Assembly: GCF_014205225.1 (NCBI RefSeq)
Contig: NZ_JACHNB010000001.1
Coordinates: 5,995,501 to 6,059,500, forward strand
DNA: 64,000 nucleotides
Source: Actinoplanes octamycinicus
GTDB taxonomy: Bacteria > Actinomycetota > Actinomycetes > Mycobacteriales > Micromonosporaceae
Reading direction: 5' to 3'
Positions 25,142 through 34,478 of the stretch are shown here, one piece after another. Each line of letters starts with the position of its first letter. Position 1 is the stretch's first letter. A program made the translations under genes and the position numbers. The notes below the pieces were generated by a model, which saw only the letters and a program-made list of their open reading frames with translations, ran no database searches and was not told the origin of the DNA.

Positions 25142-27184
25142 GTGAGCACGCTGCTGGAGAGTTACGCCGCCGGTCGGTGGTTCCGCGCCGCTGACCACGG
25201 AGACCCGCTGCTGGACGCGGCCACCGGCGAGGAGGTCGCGCGGATCTCGAGCCGCGGCCTGGATCTCGGCGCGATGGTCCGGCACGCCCGGGAGACCGGC
25301 GGCCCGGCGCTGCGCGCGCTGACCTTCCACGAGCGGGCCGGGCTGCTCAAGGCGGTTGCCAAGCACCTGAGCGCGGGCCGTGACGAGTTCGCCGCACTGT
25401 CCACCCGGACCGGCGCGACCGCCCGGGACACCGCGGTGGACGTGGACGGCGGCATCGGCACCCTGTTCAGCTTCGCCAGCAAGGGCGTACGCGAGCTGCC
25501 CAACGACACGATCGTGCTGGACGGGGCGCTGGAGCGGCTCGGCAAGGCCGGCACCTTCGTCGGGCAGCACGTCTACACGTCCCGGCCGGGTGTCGCCGTG
25601 CAAATCAACGCGTTCAACTTCCCGGTCTGGGGGATGCTGGAGAAGCTCGGTCCGGCCCTGCTCGCCGGGTTGCCGACGATCGTCAAGCCGGCCAGCCAGA
25701 CCGCCTACCTGACCGAGCTGGTGGTGCGCCGGATCATCGAGTCCGGCCTGCTGCCCGAGGGTGCCCTGCAGCTGGTCTCGGGCAGCGCCGGCGGCCTGCT
25801 CGACGAGCTGGACATGCAGGACTCGGTGGCGTTCACCGGTTCCGCGCACACCGCCGGCATCCTGCGCCGGCACCCGAACGTGATCGACGGCGGCGTCCGG
25901 CTCGGCGTCGAGGCCGACTCGCTGAACTGCTCCATCCTCGGCCCGGACGTGCGCGCCGACGACCCCGAGTTCGACCTGTTCATCAAGGGCGTGGTCGCCG
26001 AGATGACGGTCAAGGCCGGGCAGAAGTGCACCGCGATCCGCCGGGTCATCGTCCCCTCGGCGATCGCCGGGCAGGTCGTCGACGCCCTGGCCGACCGGCT
26101 CGCCAAGGTCACCACCGGTGATCCGCGCAACCCGGACGTCCGGATGGGCGCGCTGGCCAGCCTCGGCCAGCGCGACGAGGTGCGCAAGGCGATCGAGTCG
26201 CTGCGGGCCGGCTCGGAGGTCGTGGTCGGCGACCCGGACGGCGGCCCGCTGCTCGACGGCGACGCCGAGCGCGGCGCGTTCCTGACCCCCCTGGTGCTGC
26301 GGGCCACGCCGGGCGCGGTCGAGCCGCACAACGTCGAGCCGTTCGGCCCGGTCAGCACGGTGATCACCTACGACGGCCCGGACGAGGCGGTGGCGCTGGC
26401 CGCCAAGGGCAAGGGCAGCCTGGTCGCCTCGGTGGTCACCCACGACCCGGACGTCGCGCGGCGGGTGGTGCTCGGGCTGGCCCCGTTCCACGGCCGGGTG
26501 CTGCTGCTCGACCGCGACGACGCCAAGGAGTCCACCGGCCACGGCTCCCCGCTGCCGATGCTGGTGCACGGCGGCCCGGGGCGGGCCGGCGGCGGGGAGG
26601 AGCTCGGCGGTGTCCGCGCGGTCCTGCACCACATGCAGCGCACCGCGATCCAGGCGTCGCCGGACCTGATGACCGCGGTCACCGGCCAGTGGACCACCGG
26701 CGCGGCCCAGCGCGAGGGGGACGTGCACCCGTTCCGCAAGAGCCTCGCCGAGCTGCGGATCGGCGACACCATCCGCTCCGCGCGGCGCACCGTCACGCTC
26801 GACGACATCGACCACTTCGCCGAGTTCACCGGCGACACCTTCTACGCGCACACCGATCCGGAAGCGGCCGCCCGCAACCCGCTGTTCGGCGGCATCGTCG
26901 CGCACGGCTACCTGGTCGTCTCGCTGGCCGCCGGCCTGTTCGTCGAGCCGTCGCCGGGTCCGGTGCTGGCCAACTACGGCGTCGACAACCTGCGCTTCCT
27001 CACCCCGGTCAAGGCCGGCGACACGATCGCGGTGACACTGACCGCCAAGCAGATCAAGCCGCGTAACAGCGCCGACTACGGCGAGGTCCGCTGGGACGCG
27101 GTGGTGACCAACCAGGACGGCGCGCCGGTGGCGACCTACGACGTGCTGACGCTGGTCGCGAAGACCTGGCCCGCCGATGAGTGA
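25142..27184 (+). CDS. paaZ: PaaZ: oxepin-CoA hydrolase / 3-oxo-5,6-dehydrosuberyl-CoA semialdehyde dehydrogenase
   Basis: 680 residues from GTG 25142, preceded by AGAGGAGAG; the open frame begins 11 codons earlier without a signal. The N-terminal 520 residues are an aldehyde dehydrogenase (AFNFPVWGMLEKLGPALLAG, SVAFTGSAHTAG, catalytic Cys in VKAGQKCTAIRRV). The C-terminal 140 residues are a MaoC-type hotdog hydratase (DIDHFAEFTGDTFYAHTDPE). The fusion opens the oxepin-CoA ring and oxidises the resulting aldehyde in phenylacetate breakdown. Upstream ring-oxygenase genes (paaABCDE) are not in the window. Confidence 0.95.
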   Translation: MSTLLESYAAGRWFRAADHGDPLLDAATGEEVARISSRGLDLGAMVRHARETGGPALRALTFHERAGLLKAVAKHLSAGRDEFAALSTRTGATARDTAVDVDGGIGTLFSFASKGVRELPNDTIVLDGALERLGKAGTFVGQHVYTSRPGVAVQINAFNFPVWGMLEKLGPALLAGLPTIVKPASQTAYLTELVVRRIIESGLLPEGALQLVSGSAGGLLDELDMQDSVAFTGSAHTAGILRRHPNVIDGGVRLGVEADSLNCSILGPDVRADDPEFDLFIKGVVAEMTVKAGQKCTAIRRVIVPSAIAGQVVDALADRLAKVTTGDPRNPDVRMGALASLGQRDEVRKAIESLRAGSEVVVGDPDGGPLLDGDAERGAFLTPLVLRATPGAVEPHNVEPFGPVSTVITYDGPDEAVALAAKGKGSLVASVVTHDPDVARRVVLGLAPFHGRVLLLDRDDAKESTGHGSPLPMLVHGGPGRAGGGEELGGVRAVLHHMQRTAIQASPDLMTAVTGQWTTGAAQREGDVHPFRKSLAELRIGDTIRSARRTVTLDDIDHFAEFTGDTFYAHTDPEAAARNPLFGGIVAHGYLVVSLAAGLFVEPSPGPVLANYGVDNLRFLTPVKAGDTIAVTLTAKQIKPRNSADYGEVRWDAVVTNQDGAPVATYDVLTLVAKTWPADE

Positions 27185-28481
27185 TCAGCTCGACCGGATC
27201 GAGACCGCCTCCGTCGACGAGCTGCGGGACCTGCAGCTGCAGCGGTTGCGCTGGTCGCTGCGGCACGCCTACGACAACGTGCCGTTCTACCGGCAGAAGT
27301 TCGACGCGGCCGGCGTGCACCCGGACGACTGCCGGTCGCTCGCCGACCTCGCCCGGTTCCCGCACACCACCAAACAAGACCTTCGAGACAATTATCCGTA
27401 CGGGATGTTCGCCGTCCCCCGCGAGCGCATCGCCCGCATCCACGCCTCCAGCGGCACCACCGGCCGGCCCACCGTGGTCGGCTACACCAAGGGTGACCTG
27501 GACACCTGGGCGGACGTGATGGCCCGCTCGATCCGGGCGGCCGGCGGGCGGCCGGGCCACCGGGTGCACGTGGCGTACGGATACGGGCTGTTCACCGGCG
27601 GCCTGGGCGCGCACTACGGCGCCGAGCGGCTGGGCTGCTCGGTCATCCCGGTCTCCGGCGGCATGACCGAGCGGCAGGTCCGGCTGATCGTCGACTTCGA
27701 GCCGGACATCATCATGGTCACCCCGTCCTACATGCTGACCATCCTGGACGAGTTCGAACGCCAGGGCCTCGATCCGAAGGGCACCAGCCTCAAGGTCGGC
27801 GTCTTCGGCGCCGAGCCGTGGACCGAGGACATGCGCCGGGAGGTGGAGGACCGGCTGGGCATGGACGCGGTCGACATCTACGGCCTGTCCGAGGTGATCG
27901 GCCCGGGCGTCAGCCAGGAGTGCGTGGAGACCAAGGACGGCCTGCACATCTGGGAGGACCATTTCTACCCGGAGGTGATCGACCCGTCGTTCGGCACCGT
28001 GCTGCCCGACGGCGAGCTGGGCGAGCTGGTGTTCACCTCGCTGACCAAGGAGGCGATGCCGATCATCCGGTACCGCACCCGCGACCTGACCCGGCTGCTG
28101 CCCGGCACCGCCCGCACGATGCGCCGGATGGCCCGGGTGACCGGCCGCAGCGACGACATGATGATCGTGCGCGGCGTCAACGTCTTCCCGACCCAGATCG
28201 AGGAGCTGATCCTGCGGGTGCCCGGCCTGGCCCCGCACTACCAGTGCGTGCTGGACCGGCCGGGCCGCCTCGACGAGCTGACCGTCCGGGTGGAGACCCG
28301 CGACGAGCACGTCGAGGGCCGCGACGGTCTCGCCGCCGCGCTGCGCGACCTGGTCAAGCACAACGTCGGCGTGTCGGTGCGGGTCGAGGTGGTGCCCCCG
28401 GCCGGCCTGGAGCGCTCGATCGGCAAGGCCCGCCGCATCGTCGACAACCGCCCGCGAGGGGAGCCCCAAGGCGTCGACTAG
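27177..28481 (+). CDS. paaK: Phenylacetate-CoA ligase
   Basis: 434 residues from ATG 27177, overlapping the paaZ stop by eight bases. AMP-binding motifs: HASSGTTGRPTVVGYTKGDL (P-loop-like), DIYGLSEVIGPGVS, and RTRDLTRLLPG, with the C-terminal hinge GRSDDMMIVRGVNVFPTQIE. It activates phenylacetate with ATP and CoA, the first step of the pathway whose later step is PaaZ. Length and motif order match the family. Confidence 0.95.
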   Translation: MSDQLDRIETASVDELRDLQLQRLRWSLRHAYDNVPFYRQKFDAAGVHPDDCRSLADLARFPHTTKQDLRDNYPYGMFAVPRERIARIHASSGTTGRPTVVGYTKGDLDTWADVMARSIRAAGGRPGHRVHVAYGYGLFTGGLGAHYGAERLGCSVIPVSGGMTERQVRLIVDFEPDIIMVTPSYMLTILDEFERQGLDPKGTSLKVGVFGAEPWTEDMRREVEDRLGMDAVDIYGLSEVIGPGVSQECVETKDGLHIWEDHFYPEVIDPSFGTVLPDGELGELVFTSLTKEAMPIIRYRTRDLTRLLPGTARTMRRMARVTGRSDDMMIVRGVNVFPTQIEELILRVPGLAPHYQCVLDRPGRLDELTVRVETRDEHVEGRDGLAAALRDLVKHNVGVSVRVEVVPPAGLERSIGKARRIVDNRPRGEPQGVD

Positions 28482-28635
28482 CGTCCACGCCTGCTGACGC
28501 CGCGGCAGGCCGCGCAGACCGGTGTCTCCGCTGATCGGCGTGCGCACCCTGACCGCCTGGTGGTGCGCCGGGTGTCGGCGCCGCCGGTCTGTCCCGCTTC
28601 ACCACCCGCCGCTGAAGGGGTCGCCGGGGCCGCGG

Positions 28636-29217
28636 TCAGGCGGGCGGATCGTCGCGGAAGAGGTGCGCCTTGACGTCCCGGCCGCCCCAGCGGGTCGCGA
28701 CCAGCCCGGGCCGGGGCCGGACCGGCGCGGGCCCCCAGGCGTGCTCCCTGGTGTCCGGCGCCGGCTCGTCCCAGTCGGCGACCAGCGCGAACGGATTCGC
28801 GGCGCGGTCCGGCTCGGTACAGGTCTCCCGGACGACCAGGGACGGGTCGAAGCGGCTCTCCTGCGCGACTCCGCAGTCGTCGGTCCGGTAGCCCACCAGG
28901 GCGCCGCACCCGTCGCAGGCCATGCATGGGCTCCACCCGGCCAGCGACCAGCAGCCGATCTCCACCAGTTCCGGGACGATGCGGGTCCCGCGCACGTCGC
29001 CGGGGGACAGCACGTAGGTGCCGGCGATCCGATCCCGGCCGTACGCGGCCGCGTCGATCGCGTAGCCGCCCGGCTCGAGCCGTGGCGGGTTCACCCGGAA
29101 ATGGTCCAGCCGGGACGGGTGCGGCCCGGCCGGCAGCTCCACCAGCCGCACCGGCACGCTGAGCACGTTGCCACACGCCGCACACCGAAAACGCTCCACC
29201 GCGGCAGTCTGGCTCAC
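28636..29217 (-). CDS. Uncharacterised protein with zinc-binding CxxC motifs
   Basis: 193 residues. Two cysteine pairs, FRCAACGNVLSVPVRL near residue 10 and CMACDGCGALVGYRTDDCG near residue 98, resemble zinc ribbons. Between them DHFRVNPPRLEPGGYAIDAA is well ordered. The ending GRDVKAHLFRDDPPA shows no further motif. The family is known to me only as hypothetical in actinobacteria. Divergent from the cation exchanger gene across 215 bases. Confidence 0.65.
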   Translation of the reverse strand: MSQTAAVERFRCAACGNVLSVPVRLVELPAGPHPSRLDHFRVNPPRLEPGGYAIDAAAYGRDRIAGTYVLSPGDVRGTRIVPELVEIGCWSLAGWSPCMACDGCGALVGYRTDDCGVAQESRFDPSLVVRETCTEPDRAANPFALVADWDEPAPDTREHAWGPAPVRPRPGLVATRWGGRDVKAHLFRDDPPA

Positions 29218-29432
29218 CGCCCCGGCGAAGGCATCCGAGATTCGCCGCTGTCATCCGGACCCAGCCCTCGCCGCTGCGAACCTGATCGCATCGACGGAGG
29301 AACTCACCCCGTCGGGATCACCGTCAGCCGGGTGCGGCGCGAACGGGCCCCGCAGCGATATGTTGGCGGTAGGTGTGCCGGGAAGGCTGGTCGGCGAGTC
29401 GTCGTCTGCCGTCTCGCCTTGCGGAGCCCGCC

Positions 29433-30389
29433 ATGCTGATCCAGCTTCTGCTCGCCGCCGCCGGTCTGGTGCTGCTGACCGTCGCGGCCGACCACCTCGT
29501 CGTGGGCTCGTCGCGGCTGGCCGCCCGGATGCGGATCCGGCCGGTCGTGGTCGGCGTCGTGGTGATCGGCATCGGCACGTCCATGCCGGAGTTCCTGGTC
29601 TCCGGTGTGGCCGCGGCCCGCGGTGAGGCCGGCATCGCGCTGGGCAACCTGATCGGCTCCAACATCCTCAACCTGACGCTGATTCTCGGCATCGCGGGGC
29701 TGATCGCCCGGATCGGATTCGCTTCGACGGTGATCCGCCGCGAGGTGCCGCTCGCGGTCGCCGGGACCGTCCTGTTCGCCGCCCTGGCCTGGACCGGGCT
29801 CACCGTGGTCACCGGTGTGGTCCTGGCGGTCGCCGGCGGCGCGGCGCTGTGGCTGCTGGTGCGGTGGGCCGGCGACAGCCGGAACGGGGAGCTGGCCGAG
29901 GAGGCCGTCGAGTGCGTGGCGGAGGCGCCCGCGGGGCCGGGTGGGTCCGCCCGATTCGAGCCGCTCAGGGCGGTGCTCGGCCTGGCCGGCGTCCTGGTCG
30001 GCGCCCAGCTGCTGGTCGTCAACGCCTCCGCGATCGCCGCCGGCCTCGGCGTCTCCCCGCTGGTCATCGGCTTCACCCTGGTCGCCCTCGGCACATCGCT
30101 GCCGGAACTGGTGACCACCGTCCAGGCCCAGCGCCGCGGCGAGTCCGAACTGGTCATCGGCAACCTGTTCGGCTCGAACCTGTTCAACAGCCTGATCGGC
30201 GGCACCGTGGTCAGCCTCGCCGCACCGGCTGGGATCGGCGCGGCGAACGGTCTCCTGCTGCTGCTCATGGTGCTGACCAGCCTGGCCGCCTGGGGTCTGC
30301 TGGTCCGCGGCATGGTGCTGACCCGGGCGGAGGGCGCGCTGCTGCTCGCCGCCTACCTGGCGACCGTGCCGCTGCTGCTGACCGCGTGA
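29433..30389 (+). CDS. Calcium/sodium (CaCA) antiporter, YrbG-like
   Basis: 318 residues from ATG 29433. Two homologous halves of about five membrane helices each carry the alpha-repeats: VVIGIGTSMPEFLVSGVAA with GNLIGSNILNLTLILG, and TLVALGTSLPELVTTVQAQ with GNLFGSNLFNSLIGG. The acidic residues of the GTSxPE motifs coordinate the cation. A hydrophilic loop (about 150-175) separates the halves. The protein exchanges Ca2+ for Na+ or H+ across the cell membrane. Single gene. Confidence 0.95.
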   Translation: MLIQLLLAAAGLVLLTVAADHLVVGSSRLAARMRIRPVVVGVVVIGIGTSMPEFLVSGVAAARGEAGIALGNLIGSNILNLTLILGIAGLIARIGFASTVIRREVPLAVAGTVLFAALAWTGLTVVTGVVLAVAGGAALWLLVRWAGDSRNGELAEEAVECVAEAPAGPGGSARFEPLRAVLGLAGVLVGAQLLVVNASAIAAGLGVSPLVIGFTLVALGTSLPELVTTVQAQRRGESELVIGNLFGSNLFNSLIGGTVVSLAAPAGIGAANGLLLLLMVLTSLAAWGLLVRGMVLTRAEGALLLAAYLATVPLLLTA

Positions 30390-30395
30390 GCGGGT

Positions 30396-30947
30396 TCAGT
30401 GGCGGCGCAGCAGGCGTGCCTGTTCCGCTTTCAGTGCCGCGAACCCGTCCTGCACGTAGCGGACGAACGGCTCACCCGGGTGCGGCACCAGCGCCTTGCG
30501 CCGCGCCGGCCCCGCCGGCGGGGTCAGGTGCACCTCGTAGGAGGCGACGTGCGTGCAGAAGTCCTGCAGCGGCGCGGGCATGCCGTCCTCGGCGATCAGG
30601 TCGGCGTGCTCGACGATCAGGTCGCGCATCTTGACGTTGGCCGGCATCAGCGCCTGGCGTAGCCACCGCTGCCATTCCCGGGACTGCTCGGCGGTCAGCG
30701 AGCCGGTCTGCCGCTGGGCGCGATCGGGGAGTTGCGCGGCGCGCATCGCCTGCCACAGGCGCTCGTTCACCGACACCAGCGCGTGCAGCGGCCCGTAGAG
30801 GTCCCGCAGCTGGGCGTTGACCCGGGTCAGCCGCGCCTGCCGCCGCTCGTTGCGCAGCTGCGCGACCTGGTTCGCCACGAACACCACCACGGCGACCACG
30901 ACACCGGCCGAGGCGGTGATGATGGCGGGCGTCGCGTCGGCGGCCAT
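30396..30947 (-). CDS. Membrane-anchored coiled-coil protein
   Basis: 183 residues from ATG 30947 (ATG 30956 also possible). One N-terminal helix (IITASAGVVVAVVVFVANQVA) is followed by a basic coiled segment (LRNERRQARLTRVNAQLRDL) and a cytoplasmic helical region. A YGPLHALVSVNERLWQAM motif and VEHADLIAEDGMPAPLQDFC recall small membrane proteins of unknown role common in Streptomyces. It is divergent from the membrane protein at 31015, 67 bases apart, so the two may be co-regulated. Confidence 0.65.
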   Translation of the reverse strand: MAADATPAIITASAGVVVAVVVFVANQVAQLRNERRQARLTRVNAQLRDLYGPLHALVSVNERLWQAMRAAQLPDRAQRQTGSLTAEQSREWQRWLRQALMPANVKMRDLIVEHADLIAEDGMPAPLQDFCTHVASYEVHLTPPAGPARRKALVPHPGEPFVRYVQDGFAALKAEQARLLRRH

Positions 30948-31014
30948 GCGCGCCATCCTGCCGGGGGCCGTCCGGGCCTGGCAAGGCGGCGGGCGGCCGT
31001 GGTTGACTGCGCCG

Positions 31015-32175
31015 ATGTCGCCGGTGACATCGGCTGTGGTCAATGCGGCGATCGTCGTCGCCGCGCTGCCGGTCGCGCTGGCGGCCGGGATCTTCGTGGT
31101 GGCCGCCTACCGTCTCGCGACCGTCAAGGGCCACTCCGCGACGGCGGTGCAGGCGGTCCTCGGCGCGGTGACGTTCCTGGCCCTCGGGTGCGTCCCGGTC
31201 GCCCTGGTGGTCCTGGTGCCCGGGCTCGCCGCGACGGTTGCGGCGGCCGCCGGGTTCGCCGCCCTGCTGCCGCTGGCGGTGCTCGCCTGGGCGGCGGCGG
31301 ACCGCGGCCCCGAGGTGGTCCGGCACGGCGACCCACGCCGGCGCCGGCACCCCTACCGGCGGCTGGCCGTGCTGGTCGGGCTCGCCGCGGTGGTGGTCTG
31401 CGGGCTGGTGTGGACCGCCCTCGGCCCCTGGTGGGCACTGCCCTTTCTGGCGCCCGCCGTCTACCCGATCCGCACCCTGCTGGCCTACGAGCGACGGTTC
31501 CGGGCGCAGGCCACCGATCCCGCCGCGATCCCCGACGGCTTCGCTCTCTACCTGCGCTGGTTCGGCGTCGACCAGCACACCGCCATCCCTCCGACGGCCG
31601 CCGACGCCGCGCGCCTGGGCTGGGTGGACAGCAGCGGCTGGGTGAGCCTCGAACGTCTGCTGAGCGTCGAGTTCGTCCGGCGGCTCGGCGGTTTCGTCGC
31701 CCTCGGCAGCCCGCGGGACGTGCTGCCGCCGGGCGGCGCGACCCGGCTCTACTTCGACCGGGGCTGGCGGGAGCAGGTGACCGCGCTCGCGCGGCGGGCC
31801 GCCGTCGTGGTGATGGAACCCGGCGACACCCGGTGGCTCGCCTGGGAACTCGGCATGATCCGCGAGCTGGGCCTGGAGGACCGGTTCTTCATCGTCACCG
31901 CACCCCGCCGGGACCTGCGCTGGTACCACCTGCATCGGTGGACCGGGCACGCCGTCGTGTCGGTCGTCGCCCGCCTGACGCACAGCACGCCACCGGCCTG
32001 GCGGGCGTTCGGCGCGCGACTGCGCAGCGCCGGGTTCGAGCCGCTGCCCGACGATCCGGGACCGGGTTGCGTGCTGGCCGTGGACGGCTCGCGGATCGTC
32101 CTCCTGAGCGCCGGGCTGACCTCGTCAGCCGAGCTCGTCGGCACCATCCTCGATCATGCTCCGGCCTGGTCGTAG
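31015..32175 (+). CDS. Membrane protein with TIR-like cytoplasmic domain (tentative)
   Basis: 386 residues from ATG 31015. Four or five membrane helices lie in the first 160 residues (AAIVVAALPVALAAGIFVVAA, then GFAALLPLAVLAWAAAD and VLVGLAAVVVCGLVW). The soluble half contains IPDGFALYLRWFGVD, FVALGSPRDVLPPGGATRLY, and AVVVMEPGDTRWLAWELGMI followed by LGLEDRFFIVTAP. That last stretch resembles the strand-loop-helix with WE seen in TIR/STIR-like domains, but no catalytic Glu can be assigned safely. Its end overlaps the convergent HxlR gene by 22 bases. Confidence 0.55.
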   Translation: MSPVTSAVVNAAIVVAALPVALAAGIFVVAAYRLATVKGHSATAVQAVLGAVTFLALGCVPVALVVLVPGLAATVAAAAGFAALLPLAVLAWAAADRGPEVVRHGDPRRRRHPYRRLAVLVGLAAVVVCGLVWTALGPWWALPFLAPAVYPIRTLLAYERRFRAQATDPAAIPDGFALYLRWFGVDQHTAIPPTAADAARLGWVDSSGWVSLERLLSVEFVRRLGGFVALGSPRDVLPPGGATRLYFDRGWREQVTALARRAAVVVMEPGDTRWLAWELGMIRELGLEDRFFIVTAPRRDLRWYHLHRWTGHAVVSVVARLTHSTPPAWRAFGARLRSAGFEPLPDDPGPGCVLAVDGSRIVLLSAGLTSSAELVGTILDHAPAWS

Positions 32176-32555
32176 GCCCGCTGCGCCCGCTCGACCGCCT
32201 CGATGTTGGTCTCCGCCCACGCCTTGATCGCGGTCATCACCGGCAGCAGGCTCGCCCCGAGCGGGGTCAGCGCGTAGTCGACACGGACCGGGACCGCGGC
32301 GGTGACCGTGCGGGTGACCAGGCCGTCGCGTTCCAACCCGCGCAGCGTCTGGGTGAGCATCTTCTGGCTGACGCCGGCGATCGTCCGGCTCAGCTCGCTG
32401 TACCGCTGCGGGCCGCCGGCCAGGGCGGTGAGCAGCAGGCTCACCCACTTGTCGCTGATCCGGTCGAGCAGCTTGCGGGCCGGGCAGGCGGCCAGGTAGG
32501 CGTCGTAGCGGTCCCGCTCCTCGGCGCGGAGCTGGGTGGCGGTGCGGGTGGCCAT
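32154..32555 (-). CDS. HxlR-family regulator
   Basis: 133 residues. Winged helix with ACPARKLLDRISDKWVSLLL, YSELSRTIAGVSQKMLTQTL and RGLERDGLVTRTVTAAVP, all typical of HxlR; the Cys near residue 24 could be the redox switch used by some members (YodB, HypR). It is divergent from the quinone-oxidoreductase gene, with a TACT-N11-AGTA site between, so it probably represses that gene until electrophile or oxidant stress. Confidence 0.9.
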   Translation of the reverse strand: MATRTATQLRAEERDRYDAYLAACPARKLLDRISDKWVSLLLTALAGGPQRYSELSRTIAGVSQKMLTQTLRGLERDGLVTRTVTAAVPVRVDYALTPLGASLLPVMTAIKAWAETNIEAVERAQRAYDQAGA

Positions 32556-32592
32556 GTCCTACCTCCGGGAGGGTTACGCACTCTGAGGTGCC

Positions 32593-32611
32593 TACTTCCC
32601 GATGGAGAGTA
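32593..32611. promoter_or_regulatory. Candidate HxlR operator
   Basis: TACTTCCCGATGGAGAGTA between divergent hxlR and oxidoreductase genes. TACT...AGTA ends are characteristic of HxlR/YodB-type sites, and it lies 20 bases before the oxidoreductase start. The inner bases match only partly. Confidence 0.45.
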
Positions 32612-32631
32612 CCGCTGCTTACGGTCGGCGC

Positions 32632-33549
32632 ATGCGAGCTGTGATCATCAATTCCTACGGCGGTCCCGAAGTGCTGCGCGTCGCCGAGACGCCGCTCCCC
32701 GAGCCGGGGCCGGGCCAGGTGCGGATCCGGGTGGCCGCGGCGGCGGTCAACCCGGTCGACCTGCAGACCCGGTCCGGCGCGCTGGCCGGTCTGCTGCCGC
32801 CGCGCGAGACGATCGGTATCGGCTGGGACCTGTCCGGGACGGTCGACGCGGTCGGTCCGCGGGTGACCGGGTTCCTGGTGGGGGAGCGGGTCGTCGCGCT
32901 CTCCGACCGGCTGGCGCTGCCGGCCAAGGCGCAGGCCGATTTCGCGGTGCTCGACGCCGAGGCGGTCGGCAAGCTGCCGCCGGACGTCGACCTGGTCGCG
33001 GCCGCGACGCTGCCGCTCAACGCGCTGACCGCCGCGCAGGCGCTCGATCTCGCCGGGCTGCGTCCGGGCCAGACGCTGCTGGTCACCGGCGCGGCCGGCG
33101 GGGTCGGTGGCTTCGCGGTGGAGCTCGCCGCCCGGTCCGGGTTGCGGGTGGTCGCGACCGCCGACGAGCAGGACGAGCTTTTCGTACGCGAGGCAGGCGC
33201 GAGCGAGGTCGTTCCGCGCGGCAGGGAGCTGGCTGACGTCGTACGGAAAAGGGTCCCTGAGGGTGTCGACGGGGTGATCGACGCGGCGTCGCTGGGCGTG
33301 GCGGCGCTGGATGCGGTGCGCGGCGGCGGGGTGCACGTCGCGGTGCTCGGTGGGGCGCCGGTGCCGCTGCGCGGGACCCGGGTGGTCAACGTGTGGATCC
33401 GGGCCGATGGTCCGCGGCTGACCGCGCTGGCGGCGGCCGGGCTGCGGTTGCGGGTGGCGGAGACTATGCCGTTGTCGCGGGTGGCGGACGCGCATCGGAC
33501 CCTGGAGAAGGGCGGGGTGCGCGGCCGGCTGGTCCTCACGATCGACTAA
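32632..33549 (+). CDS. NADP-dependent quinone oxidoreductase (zinc-free MDR family)
   Basis: 305 residues from ATG 32632. MDR fold: MRAVIINSYGGPEVLRVAET, AAAVNPVDLQTRSG, then the nucleotide site LLVTGAAGGVGGFAVELAARSG, and C-terminal VRGRLVLTID. The structural and catalytic zinc ligands of alcohol dehydrogenases are missing, as expected for quinone oxidoreductase-type reductases. It likely reduces quinones or enones with NADPH under control of the divergent HxlR protein. Confidence 0.9.
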   Translation: MRAVIINSYGGPEVLRVAETPLPEPGPGQVRIRVAAAAVNPVDLQTRSGALAGLLPPRETIGIGWDLSGTVDAVGPRVTGFLVGERVVALSDRLALPAKAQADFAVLDAEAVGKLPPDVDLVAAATLPLNALTAAQALDLAGLRPGQTLLVTGAAGGVGGFAVELAARSGLRVVATADEQDELFVREAGASEVVPRGRELADVVRKRVPEGVDGVIDAASLGVAALDAVRGGGVHVAVLGGAPVPLRGTRVVNVWIRADGPRLTALAAAGLRLRVAETMPLSRVADAHRTLEKGGVRGRLVLTID

Positions 33550-33620
33550 ACCTATCGGTGGTGTATATATTCTCGGGCGTTGTCGTGACCGGAGACACCG
33601 GCGCGCGGACGGGAGTATCG

Positions 33621-34448
33621 ATGACCGACGAGCTGCTCACCCGATCGCCGGAGTTCACCTTCCTCGCCGCCGGCGGCGAGGCCTGGGACGCGACCGTGGA
33701 GCGGCTCGCCCACCCGTCACGGATCCTCGACCTGCCCAGCCCCGGCGCCTCCGGTCCCGGTGACAACGGCCCGGGCTCCGGCCTCGCGCCGGGTGACATG
33801 GCGGCGGCTGTGGTGCGGGCGGTCGCGGCTCTGGCCGGCGGCGAACCACAGATCCTGGTCGGGCGGGCGCTGGGCGGGCTGACCGCGATCGCGGTCGCGC
33901 ACCAGCGGCCCGACCTGGTTCGCGGGCTGGTGCTGGTGGATGTGACGCCGGACAGCGCGCAGCTGTGGGCGGCGCTGGAGGAGACGACGGTGCCGACGCT
34001 GCTGATCCGCGCCCGTCGTGGTGGTCTGCCGGAGATGGCCGTCGCCGAGTTCGCCGAGCGGGTGCCGACCGCGTGGATCCTCGGGGTGGACGCCGGGCCG
34101 GACGCGGCGGGGGAGAACCCGGCCGCGCTGGCCCGGCTGATCGACAGGTTCGGCGCGGGCCGCCGGGCCGCCACGACCGAACCGGTCGCCCCGCCCGCCC
34201 CGCAGCGGGCCGCCGAGCCGATCGCCGAGCCGCTGGCACCACGGCAGACCAGAGGGCTGGTCCCGGGGCAGCGGACGGCCGGCCCGGCCGTGCGCCAGCA
34301 GGCCGGTGTGCCGGTGATCGGCCAGCGGATGACTGAGCCGACGGTGCCGCAGCAGGCACAGGGGCCGGGGACGCGGCAGCAGGGTGCCGGGCCGGCTGCT
34401 CGGCGGCGGCCGCATCGGGCGCATCGGTCGGTGTGCCGGCCCCATTGA
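33621..34448 (+). CDS. Alpha/beta-hydrolase relative without nucleophile, repetitive tail
   Basis: 275 residues from ATG 33621. The fold is recognisable (ILVGRALGGLTAIAVAHQRP, LVRGLVLVDVTP, VPTLLIRARRGG), but the nucleophile elbow GxSxG reads GRALG, with Ala in place of Ser, and the N-terminal strands are shortened. From about residue 180 a Gln/Arg/Pro-rich tail of loose 8-10 residue repeats (LVPGQRTAGPAVRQQAG, VPVIGQRMTE) runs to the end. It is therefore probably not a hydrolase. Single gene, 30 bases ahead of the patatin gene. Confidence 0.7.
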   Translation: MTDELLTRSPEFTFLAAGGEAWDATVERLAHPSRILDLPSPGASGPGDNGPGSGLAPGDMAAAVVRAVAALAGGEPQILVGRALGGLTAIAVAHQRPDLVRGLVLVDVTPDSAQLWAALEETTVPTLLIRARRGGLPEMAVAEFAERVPTAWILGVDAGPDAAGENPAALARLIDRFGAGRRAATTEPVAPPAPQRAAEPIAEPLAPRQTRGLVPGQRTAGPAVRQQAGVPVIGQRMTEPTVPQQAQGPGTRQQGAGPAARRRPHRAHRSVCRPH

Positions 34449-34478
34449 CCGGCGGGCGAAAGATGCTTGGATCGACCC

